Shown in pieces: positions 12,001-27,000 of a stretch of 64,000 nt of DNA (position 1 is its first letter; each line of letters begins with the position of its first letter). The translations under genes were made by a program, and so were the position numbers. Under the pieces are notes generated by a model, which did no database searches, had not been told where the DNA came from, and worked only from the letters and a program-made list of their open reading frames with translations. The stretch is from Zoroaster sp. YZ-2022 (taxonomy: Eukaryota; Echinodermata; Asteroidea; Forcipulatida; Zoroasteridae): positions 30,486,366-30,550,365 of the forward strand of contig CM055816.1 of assembly GCA_029582265.1 (NCBI GenBank). Reading direction: 5' to 3'.

Positions 12001-15000
12001 AGTCCGTTAAATGTATATCAATTCTGTCACAGCATACCAGGACCTATGACCCCCCTCCCCCCCCCCCCACCACAATCATAAAGCTTGAGATGTTTGAAAT
12101 GTTAGGCATATAATCGTAAGAAAACTCTGATTATACGCAAGATACTAAGTTGCGGCCGCAAGATACTAGGTTGCGGCCGCAAGATACTAAGTTGCGGCCG
12201 CAAGATAATTAAGTTGCGGCCGCAAGATAATAAGTTGCGGCCGCAAGATACTAAGTTGCGGCCGCAAGATAATTAAGTTACGGCCGCAAGATAATAAGTT
12301 GCGGCCGCAAGATAATTAAGTTACGGCCGCAAGATAATAAGTTGCGGCCGCAAGATAATAAGTTCAGGCCGCAAGATAATTAAGTTGCGGCTGCAAGATA
12401 TAAGTGGCGGTGCTATGAAATACATCACATAAAGTGAAGCATATATGCACTAGTCAAGTGGCACCAATGGGGCTTCATACAAAACTGCACTAGCGTTACA
12501 TAAATGATTTGTTTTGTTCAAAACTGTTGCAGTAAATCTGATGAAAGTTTCCCATAACATAGTAAAAGAATTGTTGGTGCTAGATTTATAAGATCCTAAA
12601 ATACATACATTTATGGGACATCTTGTAGATTATCTCTGACTCTGCTCAACAATACATTCAAACCCAACTTAATGAAAATGTGGCACATTTCATTTCGTCC
12701 ATTATTCACATGATCAAGAAACATAAAAACGTTTAAAAATCAATCTAGTTTCAGCTTAATATTATTGGAACATCGCCTTTCCAAACAAATGGATATTACG
12801 TAATGATCCGATTTGCCTTTTGTTTTCCATATTTGTCACTGGCAGATCCCCAAATTATATCAGTTTTTTTTAATTCAGATTGCACCACTAATGTGCTCTT
12901 TTAACGTTCAGCTAAACATTACTTTTACACTGCAGGCTCATCGATACATTACACCGCAATATTAACTAAGTATTTGGTATAATTATATTAAAGTTGATGA
13001 TGGTATCAAGTATTTTTTTGAAATATTTCTGTTTTTGAGGAGCTATTATTTCATTAAGCAAAATAAGTCAAATCCTATTTGGACTGAAATAAAAATTGAA
13101 GGCAGATCAAAATTCCAGGAATAATTGTACATTGTTTCCTACCATGTATTACTTCTTTGATAAGTACGAATGAACAAAGTGCATTTTCAACTTCGTGAGG
13201 ATGAAATATAGATACATGCAGAAACCAATCGGAACTAATAATGTTCATCTCAAAAGACATTATACGTCATATAATGTTTGCCACATTGTCTTGTGGGAAC
13301 CATAAGCATATTTTAAGACACATGGGAATAAAACATTGTGTGAATATGGACAATAACAGTTCTCAAACTGAATAGTTATAGAGGACGATGGTCTTTCCCA
13401 AAACAAACATTACTCTCCATAGGGGCTGACGCAGGAATTCACAGAGGGAGGCAACTCCCAAAAAAGTCAGAAATCTCATATATTTTCACAGCATAGACCT
13501 TCTACATTTTGCCCATGAGCGATAAATAACGGGAATAGATGTGTTTAAAGTTGTACGTATTTTCTCTTTTTTCTTATTTTTCCTTTACCCCCCCCCCCTG
13601 GATCCGCCGTCGCTCCAGACATCGACGTTTGGAAATTCAATGAATAAATACCTCGAAAATGAGGGCATTCCTGATAACTTCTTGAGATGTTTCATATGGT
13701 CACTAACTTGTACACAAACTATATATTATATTTAAAGAAATAATTATATTGTCTGTTTCGTTTCTTATAATTAATAAAGTAGAAAGCTCCTTAACAATTA
13801 CAGGCGAATAATAGCAAACATCGACTAGTTTGGAATTAAGTAATTCTCTATGACATCATTATGCTCGTATCATTCTCATGATGCTTATAGGCTCCGATGA
13901 TTGTGTGTGCAAGAGTCTCGTTATTATCAGATGGGAGTTATTGTATTTGTTTGTTTTTTATCATTCAGCTTGCCGTGATCCTCTCGGGATGGAGAGTGGG
14001 GCTATACCTGACAGCAGTTTGTCAGTCTCGTCTTTCTGGTCAGTTTACCCAAAGAAAGAGTCTCGGCTCAATTATCCAGGTAATCCTTACCTTCTATAAC
14101 TTTATCTTCTGGATATCTTCTCACTTCTTTTAAACTAATTGACAATTAAGACATTCTGATTGGTTGAGACATGATCACGTGGGCATATTCAAACTGATAA
14201 TGTTATTATTCACATAGTGCAACATCACATTTACTAAGCATGATAGACATGGTATAGTTCTTCAGCAATACAATAAATTATGTCAAGTCTCCAATATATA
14301 ATGTGACCAGCCAGACTTCAGGATACGTTGTCAGGCACTTGTAGATGTTTATATGTTTCGCCCGATTCAACCTTCAGCCTTTGCAATTGAAACCTACGGC
14401 TGGTTTAGTTTTATGTTCCATCACAGAAACGCGGTCTTCAGTTGATGAAATTAAGGTTTTCTTTGGAACCATTATCATTTTTCATTTCATATATGGTCCT
14501 TTACAGTTTCATGTAAAATTATCAGGGATTTTGTTCGCAATTTCATTGAAAATAAAGCATTTCTGCAATGGAACATATTCAATAAAACTGAAACAGCCGT
14601 AGGTTTGTATTGCAAAAAATTGAATATTGAAGGTGAATCGGGCGGGAGCTGTTGCCGCTCCCGCTCCAGTAGTGCACTATGACCGTGAAACCGGATGTTC
14701 CATACATTGATCACATCGTTGCAGACAAGAATCCGAACCGCATGAGGAGGACCAAAACAAAGGCAAGGAATTGGTCAAAAACACAGTGTAATTAAGTTTC
14801 AATATTTTTTTTTATTATCAAAGGCATAAACGTATCGTGGCCCTGAAAGGACATCACAAATCACAAATATCTTCGGCAATATTTGTGATGTCGCGAAAAT
14901 AATCACAACAAAATTACATACATCTGCGCAAATATGTGCGATGTCGCGAAAATAGTCACATACCCAATAACATATTTGACATAGTCACCACGTATTGTGC

Positions 15001-18000
15001 GACGTGTCCTTTCTCTATGGTTCAAGGGTCATAATCGGGTAACGGGCATGGGCGTCAACAGCTTATGAAAAGTGGGGGGGACATGAGCCCCAATTAGTGA
15101 TCTGTGTCCTGGGGAGTTATCTAAGGGGAGGGGGTGTCCCCTTGCCCTTAGAGATTGTTTGCATAATTAAGGGTGCTTAGGTGCTAAATGGTGCTATATT
15201 TTGTTAAATAATTGTATATTTCTTGAAGAAAAAATATTGAAATTTATACTATTTGTTCAAACTAATCATGCTACAAAAAACTGACCCCTCCCCCCCTGGA
15301 TCCGCGATCATCCGCTCCTGAATTAAAGGTCCTAGTTCTATTATAATTCCACGAATAATTCAGATTATATCTACTTTTTGCCTGTCCCAACATTTGTGTT
15401 AGTATTTCACATGCTCATCTGAGTCATCTCAATGTTAAACTGATGAATGTTGTCTTTCACCAAAACTGAAGCTCTACATCAAGTTACCAGCATTTTATTT
15501 TCAGTCTTTTCAGTCTTTGCGTGAGTAACGTTAGAAACAAGCGACGTCGAATCGCCTGCTCGCCCCGTATAACGCTATGAACTGGGGGCGAAAATACATA
15601 CGCACGCAATACGATCTTTGGCTTTCAGTGCGCATGTCTCAAAAAAGTGTCGCTGGCATTCTGCACCGCACGCCGTTTGTGCATAGTGAGCAGCGTTGGA
15701 AAACATGCCTGCGCGGCTGGCTTCTAATAATTATGTTCCTACTGTACGGTACAGGAATATTAAGCGTCCACCTCCTCTGTCTCCGTGAGTAACGTTATAG
15801 GTCTACCTAGTAGGCATACACGGCGGCAACGGTTCGTCTGCCTCTAATTTTTGATGATTTTGATAATGAGTCGAAAAATGGCTGTTTTCACTAATATCGA
15901 GTTTGATTCTATTTGAGTCAGCAATTGATACAAAAAATCGAACATATGCCTGCCATTTTTTTAAATTATTGTTCTGAAAAGTGGGGGGGACAAACGATAT
16001 GATATCCCCCCACTTTCAAAAGTGGGGGGGGGGACATGTCCCCCCCGTCCCCCACCTGTTGACGCCCATGGTAACGGGTCACAGGGCATGGCTACTGCTC
16101 ATGTCGTGTTGCACGTGGTCACATGGCACATGTGCTTTCGTAATGGCGGGTTCCGTTATAGTTATTACATCCTGCCTTCATTATAATGTTTTAATTATTC
16201 TCTTGACCTTCCTTCATGCTTAAACGCATGTATTAAACCATGCAGTCTCAGTAGCGTGAAATGCCAGGGGCTGAGTTTGCCGGTTGACCCATAGTTGACC
16301 CTTGACCCATAGAGAAAGGACACGTCGCACCACGACTCTCTAGTTTGTTGATAAATTATACGTGTAAGCATTCGCGAGTGGTTCGTTAAAACTATGCTAA
16401 ATATGTGATTAGGTAGGCCTATGTGATTATTTTCGCGACATCACAATCATTTGCGCAGATATTTGTGTTTTTGTGATTTCTTTCGCGACGTCGCAAATAT
16501 TGGCGAAGATGTTTGTGAGTTGTGATGTCCCTTCAGGGCCACCATATAAACGTAATAACAATACAGTATAGATACATAGGATTTAACGTGTTGGAAAGAA
16601 TGTCGTATCCAACTGCCACTTTTTTTATTTTTTTTAAATTTGTAACCACTAAGCACTAACCAGTTGAAAAATGATTCTATCGATTTTTTGAGGTACAGAA
16701 AGCGAGAACTATCTTTAAAATCCACTTTTATGATAGTTTTGTACTTTTCCTCTCTAAAAAATGTGATTCAAACTCACCTGGCAATAGCATTTGAAACAAA
16801 ATAAAACAAAATTGTAGTTGACAAACGACAGTCATTTATACAATCACGTCAGTGGATTGAGGTCATGCTTCTGGAACCACAGTTGTTGAGAAGAAAAAGG
16901 TTCTTAAGTTCTACACTACTCTTCAGTCTTCTGTCCGAGTGCGACACCTGGATCAGAACATGGTGATGACAACACCTGTGTTGGAGAATTGTTGGCTTGT
17001 GACGTCTACTGTATTTGATTTACCAAAGCTGATTCACCTAGTGAACATTGTGAAAATTGTGTTTGGGACACTTATTATTGCTATTGCTAATTTTCTAATG
17101 TTATACCGTCAATTTTGAAATCAACATTTTTAAAGTGATTGTGTACAATATATCAGTGGCTGTTGAGGGGTGTTTTACTGACTCATTGAGTACTGAACAT
17201 TTAGACACAACGTTAATAATTACCTTGGTTATACCACATGAAACAAATGGATAGTGAATACTTTGACTTGAGATCCAGAGCAGACTTGTATTCAGGTCTT
17301 CAAACCTCAAGTCCGAGTCTGAGTCCGAGTCACGAAGGTCGAGTCACGAAGATCGAGTCGAGTCCGAGTCACGAGTCACTTACAAAATTCAAACGAAAAA
17401 GAAAACCATATAATTATGTTCAAAGTTAAGTGAAAAAATACTCGAGGTATATGGGCTAGTATCTCATGTACCAAAAATGTCATTATTCGAAAATGGTTTG
17501 AAATTTCCCAAATCTTTGGTAATAAATATTTATGTTTTACTCAGAGGGTTATTGGGTGGCTTGGGGAAAAGGTTAGGACAACGTTTAGGGTGGAATTTGG
17601 CATCATCCTTTGACATTTACATATTTTTTGCACACATTATTTTTCAACTGTGCATAATAATAATTTTAAAAAACCTGACCAAGTCAAAAACACTTCATAA
17701 TTCTTGTGACCCCACGCCGTTGTATATTGTACATTGCTCTCGCCTTATTCCATTTCCCAATAATCACGATGGATTTAGCAAAATGTTTTTCCTACATTTC
17801 GGCCTGCAGCCAATATAATATCTGGCTAGAATAACATTTAAATAATAAAACAATAATGTGTCGCTGTATAATGTCCGCAAATCAATTTACCAAATGCAAT
17901 AGACACAGATGTAATTAAACTCTTTTGAAAAAGCCATAATAAATATTTATAACATGTGTTAGTCCGACAGCTACGGTGATACATTACCAAAAATAAAAAT

Positions 18001-21000
18001 GAGCAGCATTTTAACAAAAGTAAATTTCGACAAACCGCCATATGTCAGCCCTAATTTTTTGAATATAGAAATTCGCACAATTATCTCCATCCTCACTTCC
18101 AATAGAAAGTCGTCATAGTTTATTAGTCTAGCCTAAATATTGATTTGGCTTCGTCTACAGGAACATATGGGAAAGATATTACTGTCACATCTGCACAAGA
18201 ATTGTTTTTCAAAAATGAACTCCATCACATTTTACACGAAGAAATAATAATAATTAAAAATAATAAAATAAAATAAAAAAACCCGAGTCTAATCAAAACC
18301 AGGGCGGTAGAAGTAGAACACAGTTTAAATGTAAATTGTGTCAAGGGTTAGGTCATACTAAAGACAGGTGTTACAAACGACAACTTAAAGAAGGAACTCA
18401 TCCAACAATTGAAGAAGGGAGATACCGAGAAGTCTTCATCGGAAATATACCCCATCGCTTCAGGTCCATCGGTTGGGAGGCATGGAGTGAACTCAATAGG
18501 TTCCGGTTTTAGAAAGCATAATTGTGCTGGTACGTGTCCAATCACCAATTCGGACATGTCCTGTTGATACTGGTTCGATGGTGTCAACCCTCACGGAAGA
18601 GTGTTTCCTTTCCTTGTTTAAGACTTTGGGTACTCAACTTTAAAATTATACTCTGGTTGAGGATTACTTCTGCCAATGGTATAGAAATTCCTTATATTGG
18701 GTACATTGAAACTGACATTGAGTATGAAGAGACGATTATTCCACCAGATGGGTATTTTTGATTGTCAAAGATTCAGTTGACAAAGAACATAGAGAACATA
18801 ACAGGCAAGTTCAAGCTTGCTTGGCATGAATATTTACAACCACTTCTCAAATTGATGAATGAAACTAATGGAATTATTTTGAAGTCTGTTTTGTCATTGC
18901 AAAACATGGTTTGTGAGTATGTAGCAGGAGACCATTGGCTTTGCTAGAGAGACCTCCAACAAAACATCTTTATTCCTCCTGAGTCTATTGTTACTATTAT
19001 GGCTGAAATATCTGGTACGTTTTCTGATATGGCACTGGTCGATTTGTTGAGAGCAAGAAGTCATCTACTAGTTGGTATTTTAAATGCATCTACACTTTTA
19101 TAGCGCACAGAGACTTTTATTCGAAGGCATTATAAGAATTGTTCATTATTATTATTATTGTAGCTGGTGACACCTGGTCAAAGTTGACAATATTTTTACA
19201 TCTGGATTAATTTTGTGTCCAAAACTCGTACTGGAGTTCTTCGAACCATAGAAAAATTTACTTTGACTAGTTCAGAAGTTAAGATTCGTGTTACTGTTGA
19301 CCATATTCAGATTTTTCAGGTAGAAGACAGTACTTTGACATCTACACTCTAGTCTATTGTACCAGTAGACTTGGAGGGTTTTTCAGGGTTGAATAAGGAG
19401 CTGAAACAAGTGAATGAATTGTTGAACAAATACAGATTTCTTTGCAGAACATGATTTTAATTTAGAGAATATAACTACTGTAGAACATTGCATCATTGTG
19501 AAGGATTCTGAACCTGTAGCTCAAACATTCCACAGAATCGTACCAAATGAGTACGAGGAGGTTAAACAACACATCAAGAGTTTGATTGATCATGGTATGG
19601 TGACTGAGCCATAGTCCTTTCTCCACACTATGAGACCGTAAACCACCCTGCTAAGATCAACTGCATTATATACCGGTACTGTATATAAGTAGGGTATACA
19701 TTGGATTTAACATTATACATGTTTAAGGCTGTTTTATACATTATTTGTTTCGCTACTGGAAGCCAGTGAAGCTTTTTGATCAACAGTGAAGTGTGAAGCT
19801 GCTTTGGATAAGAAAATATGACGCGGGAAGCTATGTTTTGAGTTTCTGTAATCTACGAATATCAGATTATTTCAGTCCATTGAGAACTGAATTGCAACAA
19901 TCTAAGTCTGAGGGCTCTAATAGCAGCATGACGGGTGTCAGCGTCGATGTACTTTCGGATTCTGGTGATGTTGTGGATATGATGATTGGCTGATCTGCAT
20001 ACAGTAGTGATATGATTGCTCATTGTAATTGTAGAGTCAAAGACAAAGCCAAGATGTCAAAGTGATGTTGAAGGTTTGATTGTCTAGCTGACAGTAAAAG
20101 GGTGAATCTCGAACGGTACAAACTATCTTGGGACAAATTAAACGTTTCTCTTTGGTGAATCGTGTACTTCAAAGGGAAATCAAATTGTATTGCCTTCATC
20201 TTATAAACCCATAGGCGTACGAGGCGGGGGGGCAGGGGGGGGGGGGCACTCGCCCTCCCAATTCGGGCAAAAACAGTTGATCCATTCGGGCAAAATGAGA
20301 CAGCCAAAATGAATAAATGTTGCCATTAATATTCGGTCAATTGGTCTGACTACTACTCTCTGAGTCTATCTCTCTTCTGAGAAATAGACAATAGAAAATG
20401 TATCACACAACAGGTATAGCTAGCTTGTTTAGAACTGGCCTTGCGAATCTACCGACACAAGAGCGCAGGTCCTGACACCGAAACTTCACTACCGCATCAA
20501 CACGTTCTATCGCAGCTTGGATAAGGTGATGGCTGAAATGAAATGTCGCTTCGAAGGTAATGATCAAAATATCTTGTGCTCATCGGGAGACATCATGCTG
20601 AGATGATTCGCCTTCAAACGGGAGCTTCGAAGCGGTATCACAGTTTTATGACATCGATAGAGGACTTACTACAAATCGAAAAAACATTTATATGAACTCA
20701 ATTGAAGAGGGAGATTCTCATCCGACAACGGGAGAAAATGTCGTTTCCGAATATGTACCTCAACGGACTGAAAGACATACTTCCTGTCTGTCTTATACGA
20801 AGCAGCGACAACATTCGCAACTATTCCCGCTACTTCGTGTTCGGCCGAAAGGTCGTTCAGTGGATTACGTCGAATGAAAACATATCTTCGCTCTACTATG
20901 GGACAGGAGCGGCTCAACAGTATTGCTTTGATAAACATCGAACGGCCATATTCAAACAGGTGCATCGCAGCCGATATGGTTCGAATTATCGATACCTTCG

Positions 21001-24000
21001 GACGAAGGAAGGGACGGGAATCCTATTTTTTCTGAGCCTGTACAGATAGGTAAGTCACTAACCTCACTATGGTTTGATCAAAACGACTTATTAAACGACT
21101 GCTAAGGCAGTATGAAAATTCGGGCAAATCAGTTACAATTACAATATTCGGGCAAAAATTGATCTTGCCCCCCAGAAATATTGACCCCCGTACGCCTATG
21201 TATAAACCCAACATCCTGACTAGTACATAGAAAGAACTCTTTCTTTAGTTCGTTCCCACTGCTATTGGCCTAGCATATATGCTGAAATTAAAAGGTGGAT
21301 TGGGAATTGTTAGCAGTTTGTAGTACATAGAAAGAACTCTTTCTTTAGTTCGTTCCTGCTGCTATTGACCTAGCATATATGCTGAAATTAAAAAGTGGAT
21401 TGGGAATTGTGAGCAGTTCGTAGTACATAGAAAGAACTCTTTCTTTAGTTCATTCCTGCAGCTATTGGCCTAGCATATATGCTGAAATTAAAAAGTGGAT
21501 TGGGAATTGTGAGCAGTTCGTAGTACATAGAAAGAACTCTTTCTTTAGTTCGTTCCTGCTGCTATTGGCCTAGCATATATGCTGAAATTAAAAAGTGGAT
21601 TGGGAATTGTGAGCAGTGGACCAATCATACCTTCATTGGAGGTTTGGCTGGAGTCTAAATATAGGTTCGCAGGCAAAAAGTACAAAAAACAACCTCCTTC
21701 TCATGGATGGTTGACCAGGTGGGCCACTACCCATGTAACTGAAACTCTTAAAATATTTTATCCTATCTATGTATGTAAGAAAATTCAGTTTGGTATCTTT
21801 TCTCCTTCATGGTCAGACGATATTTTCAAATAATGGGTAGGCCTATTTTGCTTAATATACAGTATTACTACTCAATTGAGAATTTCACATGGTGTCATCG
21901 CAAATAGTCTTTACTTATCCTCTTCACCATGGAAAGCTACAACTTTTAATATACAGTATACAGTTATACACTGTACAGTATATGTGTTGTATGTATACAT
22001 TCCCCAAACACTTGTTATGAAGTATGTACACATTATCATCTTAATCAAATGTATCCAAAAGGGCTCCATGGCCCTCTCCTCAACCATTTGACAAAACCAC
22101 CCTGACCAAATAAATAAATAAATTGTCAAAACCGCCCACCCCACCCCCAAAAATAAAAAATAAATAAATAAAATAATAAAATAAAAAAAATTAAAAATAA
22201 TAATAAATTAATTAATTAATAACTAAATCGTCATCTGTTGAATATATAAATTAATAAGGTTTCTCGCCCCTGCATCATGAACTACATACTATATTTACAA
22301 CTTGGCGCTGAAAGTGCTGATATTGCATTTAGGGAGTGCTTAAAATCAAACACTTCCAAGGCCCTTAAGCAGGCCCTGGACCCCTTGCCATGAATGAGCT
22401 CTTCATGTTCGTAGGTCCCCCTCCCCAAATCGTTTGTTCTAGATCTGCCCTTGATCATGTGTATTTAAAAAAAATCATAACAAGTGTATGGGGGTATGCA
22501 TACATGCAGTACCTAGACTGTACATTGTACAATTGTATACTGCATATTAAAATATTACCCATTATTTGAAAATATCGTTTGACCATGCGATACCAGACTG
22601 AATTTAGATATGATACAGTATTTTGAGATGTAAGAGTTTCAGTTAGTAGTGGCCCACCTGGTCAACCATCCATTAGAAGGAGGTGGTTTTGGGATATTTT
22701 TGCCTGTGAACCTATATTCAGACCCCAGCCAAGCCTCCAATGAAGGTATTGTTTTGGGTGAGACGTATGCACATAGTTTGTATGCATATAACAATAATAC
22801 AAAAGCAATCTGACCACTTGTGTGGTCAGAGGAGCCCATAATGTAGGTTCAATTGTTAGAAACCCTAACTTAACAGCAGATTCTAGTAGATTGGGTGTCA
22901 TTCACCCCGTTTAATCATTTGTAGCAAAATATCTAAATTTTTAGATATAGGCCTCTGAAAATGTAAAAAAAAATCACTGACGCGTGGCTATATTTTTAGA
23001 TTGCCATATCTCGGAAACGACTTTGAGTTGGGAAGAAACATTTGTTGTGTGCTCATTAATCCTATAGAGGTATGTTGAAACAAAATATCAGCAAAATCTG
23101 AGTCGGTCACTGCCAACCTCTAGTTGGCATGGAATGACCTAGTATGGTGTACCTGTAAGAATTCATTCAGATCAGGGAAGACAGTTTCAGTCTAATTTAA
23201 TTTCTTATCTCTGTAGCATATACAATAAATCTCGCACTTTGGAAACGTGCCCCCAGCCGAGGTCCGTGCCTCCCGGGTGCCCCCATTCAGAATTTTGAGG
23301 AAAAAAATCCCTATTTGAGACTGCAGGATTCAAGTATTGGCATGCCCCCCTAGAAAAAGTGGTGCAGCCCCTAGTGCACCCTGGAAATTGGACCCTAGTT
23401 ACGGTGCAGGGTATGCCGTCCGAGGATCAGTAAAGAAACATAACATTGACTCTTAATTTGAAATTATAGGGCAAGACCACATGCTGTTCTTAGTAAGTTA
23501 ACAATTTATAAGAATCTAAAGCAATTGCGAAAAAACAATTTTGTTTAGAAACAGTTTTCATAGGTCCGAAAACTGGGCAACTTGTTGTCTGATATATTTA
23601 TTCAAGATGTAACTTTGATAGAAAACATTGTGTTTTGCCTATGTAAATGTATTTTGTTACACCTATTTTGTTTGAATCTTTCCTTCCATTATTTTGAACG
23701 AATGGAGCGATCAGGACACTTTACTGTCCTAGTCGCTCCATTCGTGCAAAATAATGGAGCGAAGGAACAATGGGACGACGTTGCAGGTGGAGGTTAAGTT
23801 GAGCTAAAGTTGGTCTCTTAAATGCTAAGCCCGCTACTGAGTTTGTTTGTCAACGAAGTAGCCTACAGCGAATGTTCAGTTGATTCAAATTCCCGTTCGG
23901 AATCTGACTTTGATATTGCAGAAGCAAAATATCCTGAGAAAGAGAAGTTACCATCCTTTAGGCGATCACAATGATCAATGAAAGTAAAAACATTATAATA

Positions 24001-27000
24001 AAAACTGTCTATGAACCTAGGTCATTGGATTGACCTAGGACAATTATTAACAGCTAGGGGCTTTTCCTGTTAGTTGTGACTATTATATACTTATTGTAAT
24101 GATTCTAGTAATTTCTCTCTACACGACACATGTTATTCTGGAACTCAGAATCTTGTGCGCTTTGTTGGTTCTAGTGATTTTCACAACTATTTACCCTTTT
24201 CAGTGTACAGACGTTTTTCGATTGTATGGCAGATTGAGAGCCATGGGAATTAACATTCTGTAACAGGCCAAAGAATTTATAGATGGCTAAAAGTAAAACC
24301 CATGCAAAAGTAAAAACAAAACTGTCATGCCTAGTACTTGCAGTCCAGAGCTTGTTGAGAACATGAGATGAGTTCCTAGTTTATATTTAGGTGGTATATT
24401 TATTTGGTGACTCGCAAGGAGTCTATGCCAGAGTGTGAACAATTCGTCAATGTTTATCTGCCTGAATCAAGATTACTCTGTAGTTTTCCAAAATTCTGGA
24501 TTTGCTGTAGGCCTATGCAAGGTCAACAGTGATTCTTTTGTATCGTCATCGGTGGCTCATGAAGGCCATATCTCGTTTTATTGTACTTCAAGGAATGGGC
24601 AGAACACCAGTTGTCATTTTGAGGAGTATTAAAATTTCTTTAATCCTTGGGTGATTGTGACCAGCCAGACTTCAGGGTATCTATGCTGCCAGGCACTTGT
24701 AGATATAAATTATGACGCGTAATTCTTTGTAAATAGCACCCGTACTTGAGATTTTGGCATAACACGTGCACCCTCTTTAGTTTGAAGTTAACCATGCGCT
24801 ACATGTAAGTGGTATGCAGTCAAATTTGCATAATAATAATAATAATGCGTTCTGTTTAAAACAAACTTTGTTATCACAATGTAAGTTTTATGTAAGCTGC
24901 GATATATTTCACGCAGTCCAGTAGTTTTTGTGTTGATATAGCAAGCATGTGGTGGTCATTTCCAACTTCAGCGTTGCAGCCAACACATCAATTTTACGAG
25001 CATTTTGTATTGTCAGGAAATTAGTTGTTTTTGTCCCTTGTCTTTGTCCCTAGTCCTTTGTCGTCACGAGTTTGGGCATCTCTTGAAGAGGAACGAACTG
25101 TAAGGAACTACCGGGGAAAGAATGTCGTATCCGACCGCCACTTTTTAAGGGTTTTTATTATTTTTTGGCAATCACAAACCAGTTAAAAATGATTCTATCG
25201 TTTTTGGGGGGTACAGAAAGCGAAAACTATCCACTTTTATGATGGTTTTCGGACTTTCTTTCCCTTCTGAAAAAATCCTCCTCTTCAGAAAATAGAAGGA
25301 TCCTATTATAGTTGCCACTGCGCATGTACAATGACCGTGTTGGTCACTAATAGGTGATTTGACAAGATCAGACTGACATGACTGAGGAAGTCATCGTATA
25401 CCAAAAATGCCTGATTTTTCATGAAATAAATATCCTGGAATAATTTGAAGTATATGTCCATCATCATCCATATGTTCTCCACCTTACTAAGTAGGTAAGA
25501 TTACATTATTGGTTATAATTATTGAATGAGAACAAGTGGCGGCCGGATACGACATTCTACCCAAGGCGGACACAAATTTTGCCCTTTCACGGCATGTATT
25601 TTGAGCCAGACAAGTGTGCTTTTAACAATACTGATGTTTAGGAAATTATTAGACCAATTCCTAATTTGTTGGTCTCCTGTATAAATTTACTACAGTCGCA
25701 CACATAAAATTGAATACTCACTGAATACCTACTTTAGAGACACATAAAATAATCATGTACGGAGTGTATCCTAACCATTTACCTGTTTATAGAGAAATTA
25801 GAGATATTGAGCAATATTGGAAAAATGCCTATTCATCTTGTACTTTCTGTCAAATGTGCAATGTTCTTTATTCATACAGTAATTTCATTACAGATCGATT
25901 GGTTCTTGTGAGCAGCCCTTTAAGCTCAACCATACCTTACTTTAATTAATTCTGTAATAAATAATAATTGTATAATCTAAGCAAGGTGTATAAATAAGAA
26001 GAGAAGAAAGAATGTGGAATACAACCGCCACTTTTTTGTCCAAATATGACAAAATATGATAGATGACACACTTAAGGAGAGGGAAGTGAGTCAAGTGAGG
26101 TTGGAAACGAAATTTTGGGATATTGTGAGCAATGAATACATGCAAATCCAATGAGATGTTGGCAATTTGTCGTCTGCTAAAAATACGATATTTAGACATT
26201 GTGTACAAGTGGCGGTTGGGTTCGACATTCTTTCCAAAGTGAATAATCTAAGCAAGGTGTATAAAATAAGAATTGAAATAATCTGAGCAAGTGTTACAAA
26301 TAGTTGAATCTCGGAATAATGAAAGATTTTCATGCATAAACAGAGCTAGCATAAACAGATTGTAGATAGTTGTAATAGATTAACAGATAACTTATTTTTG
26401 TTTTCAAGAAAGATCTTTGTCAGCCTGTGTACATACACTTTGGGTTACAATACAATTATACTTAAATCATTTATCAATATATACAAAATAAGAAATAAGG
26501 GTTGAATCAATATTTTGTTTTGATCATCCCCGTATAATCGCTTGAAATGTTCGATAAATTAAAACATACGGTAATTTGACTTTTAATTTTTGATTATTTT
26601 ATGCCGCATATCATTAATATTAAGACGAAAAAATTCCGTTTCCATGCCAATTCAAATATGTATGCAAATAAGTGATAAAGCTCCCCCTTTTGTTTAATTC
26701 CGATATTCGTTTCAACAAATTTCATACTCTAAATATTCGGCAAAACCACACCGAACCGAACTAAACCAATATACAGCAATCCGTAGATATCTGATCCATT
26801 TGTTACAGGTGGCTGGTGTGCAAAGGACATAGATCAGAACCCGTGGATTCGTGTGGACCTGCAAGAGTCAGTTACAGTAACTGGTATCATCACACAAGGG
26901 TTTTACTATGGTTACTATTGGACACAGTCATATAAAATAAAGTACAGTGACAACGGGGCTGATTGGATCTACGTGACTGGAGCCGATGGGTTACCATTGG

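Noticed and set aside
17838..18041. Minus-strand 67-codon frame
   Set aside because: AT-rich intronic sequence without domain or splice support.
20702..21049. 115-codon frame inside the hAT-like element
   Set aside because: Not recognisable as hAT transposase; no start or conserved motif; probably chance or decay.
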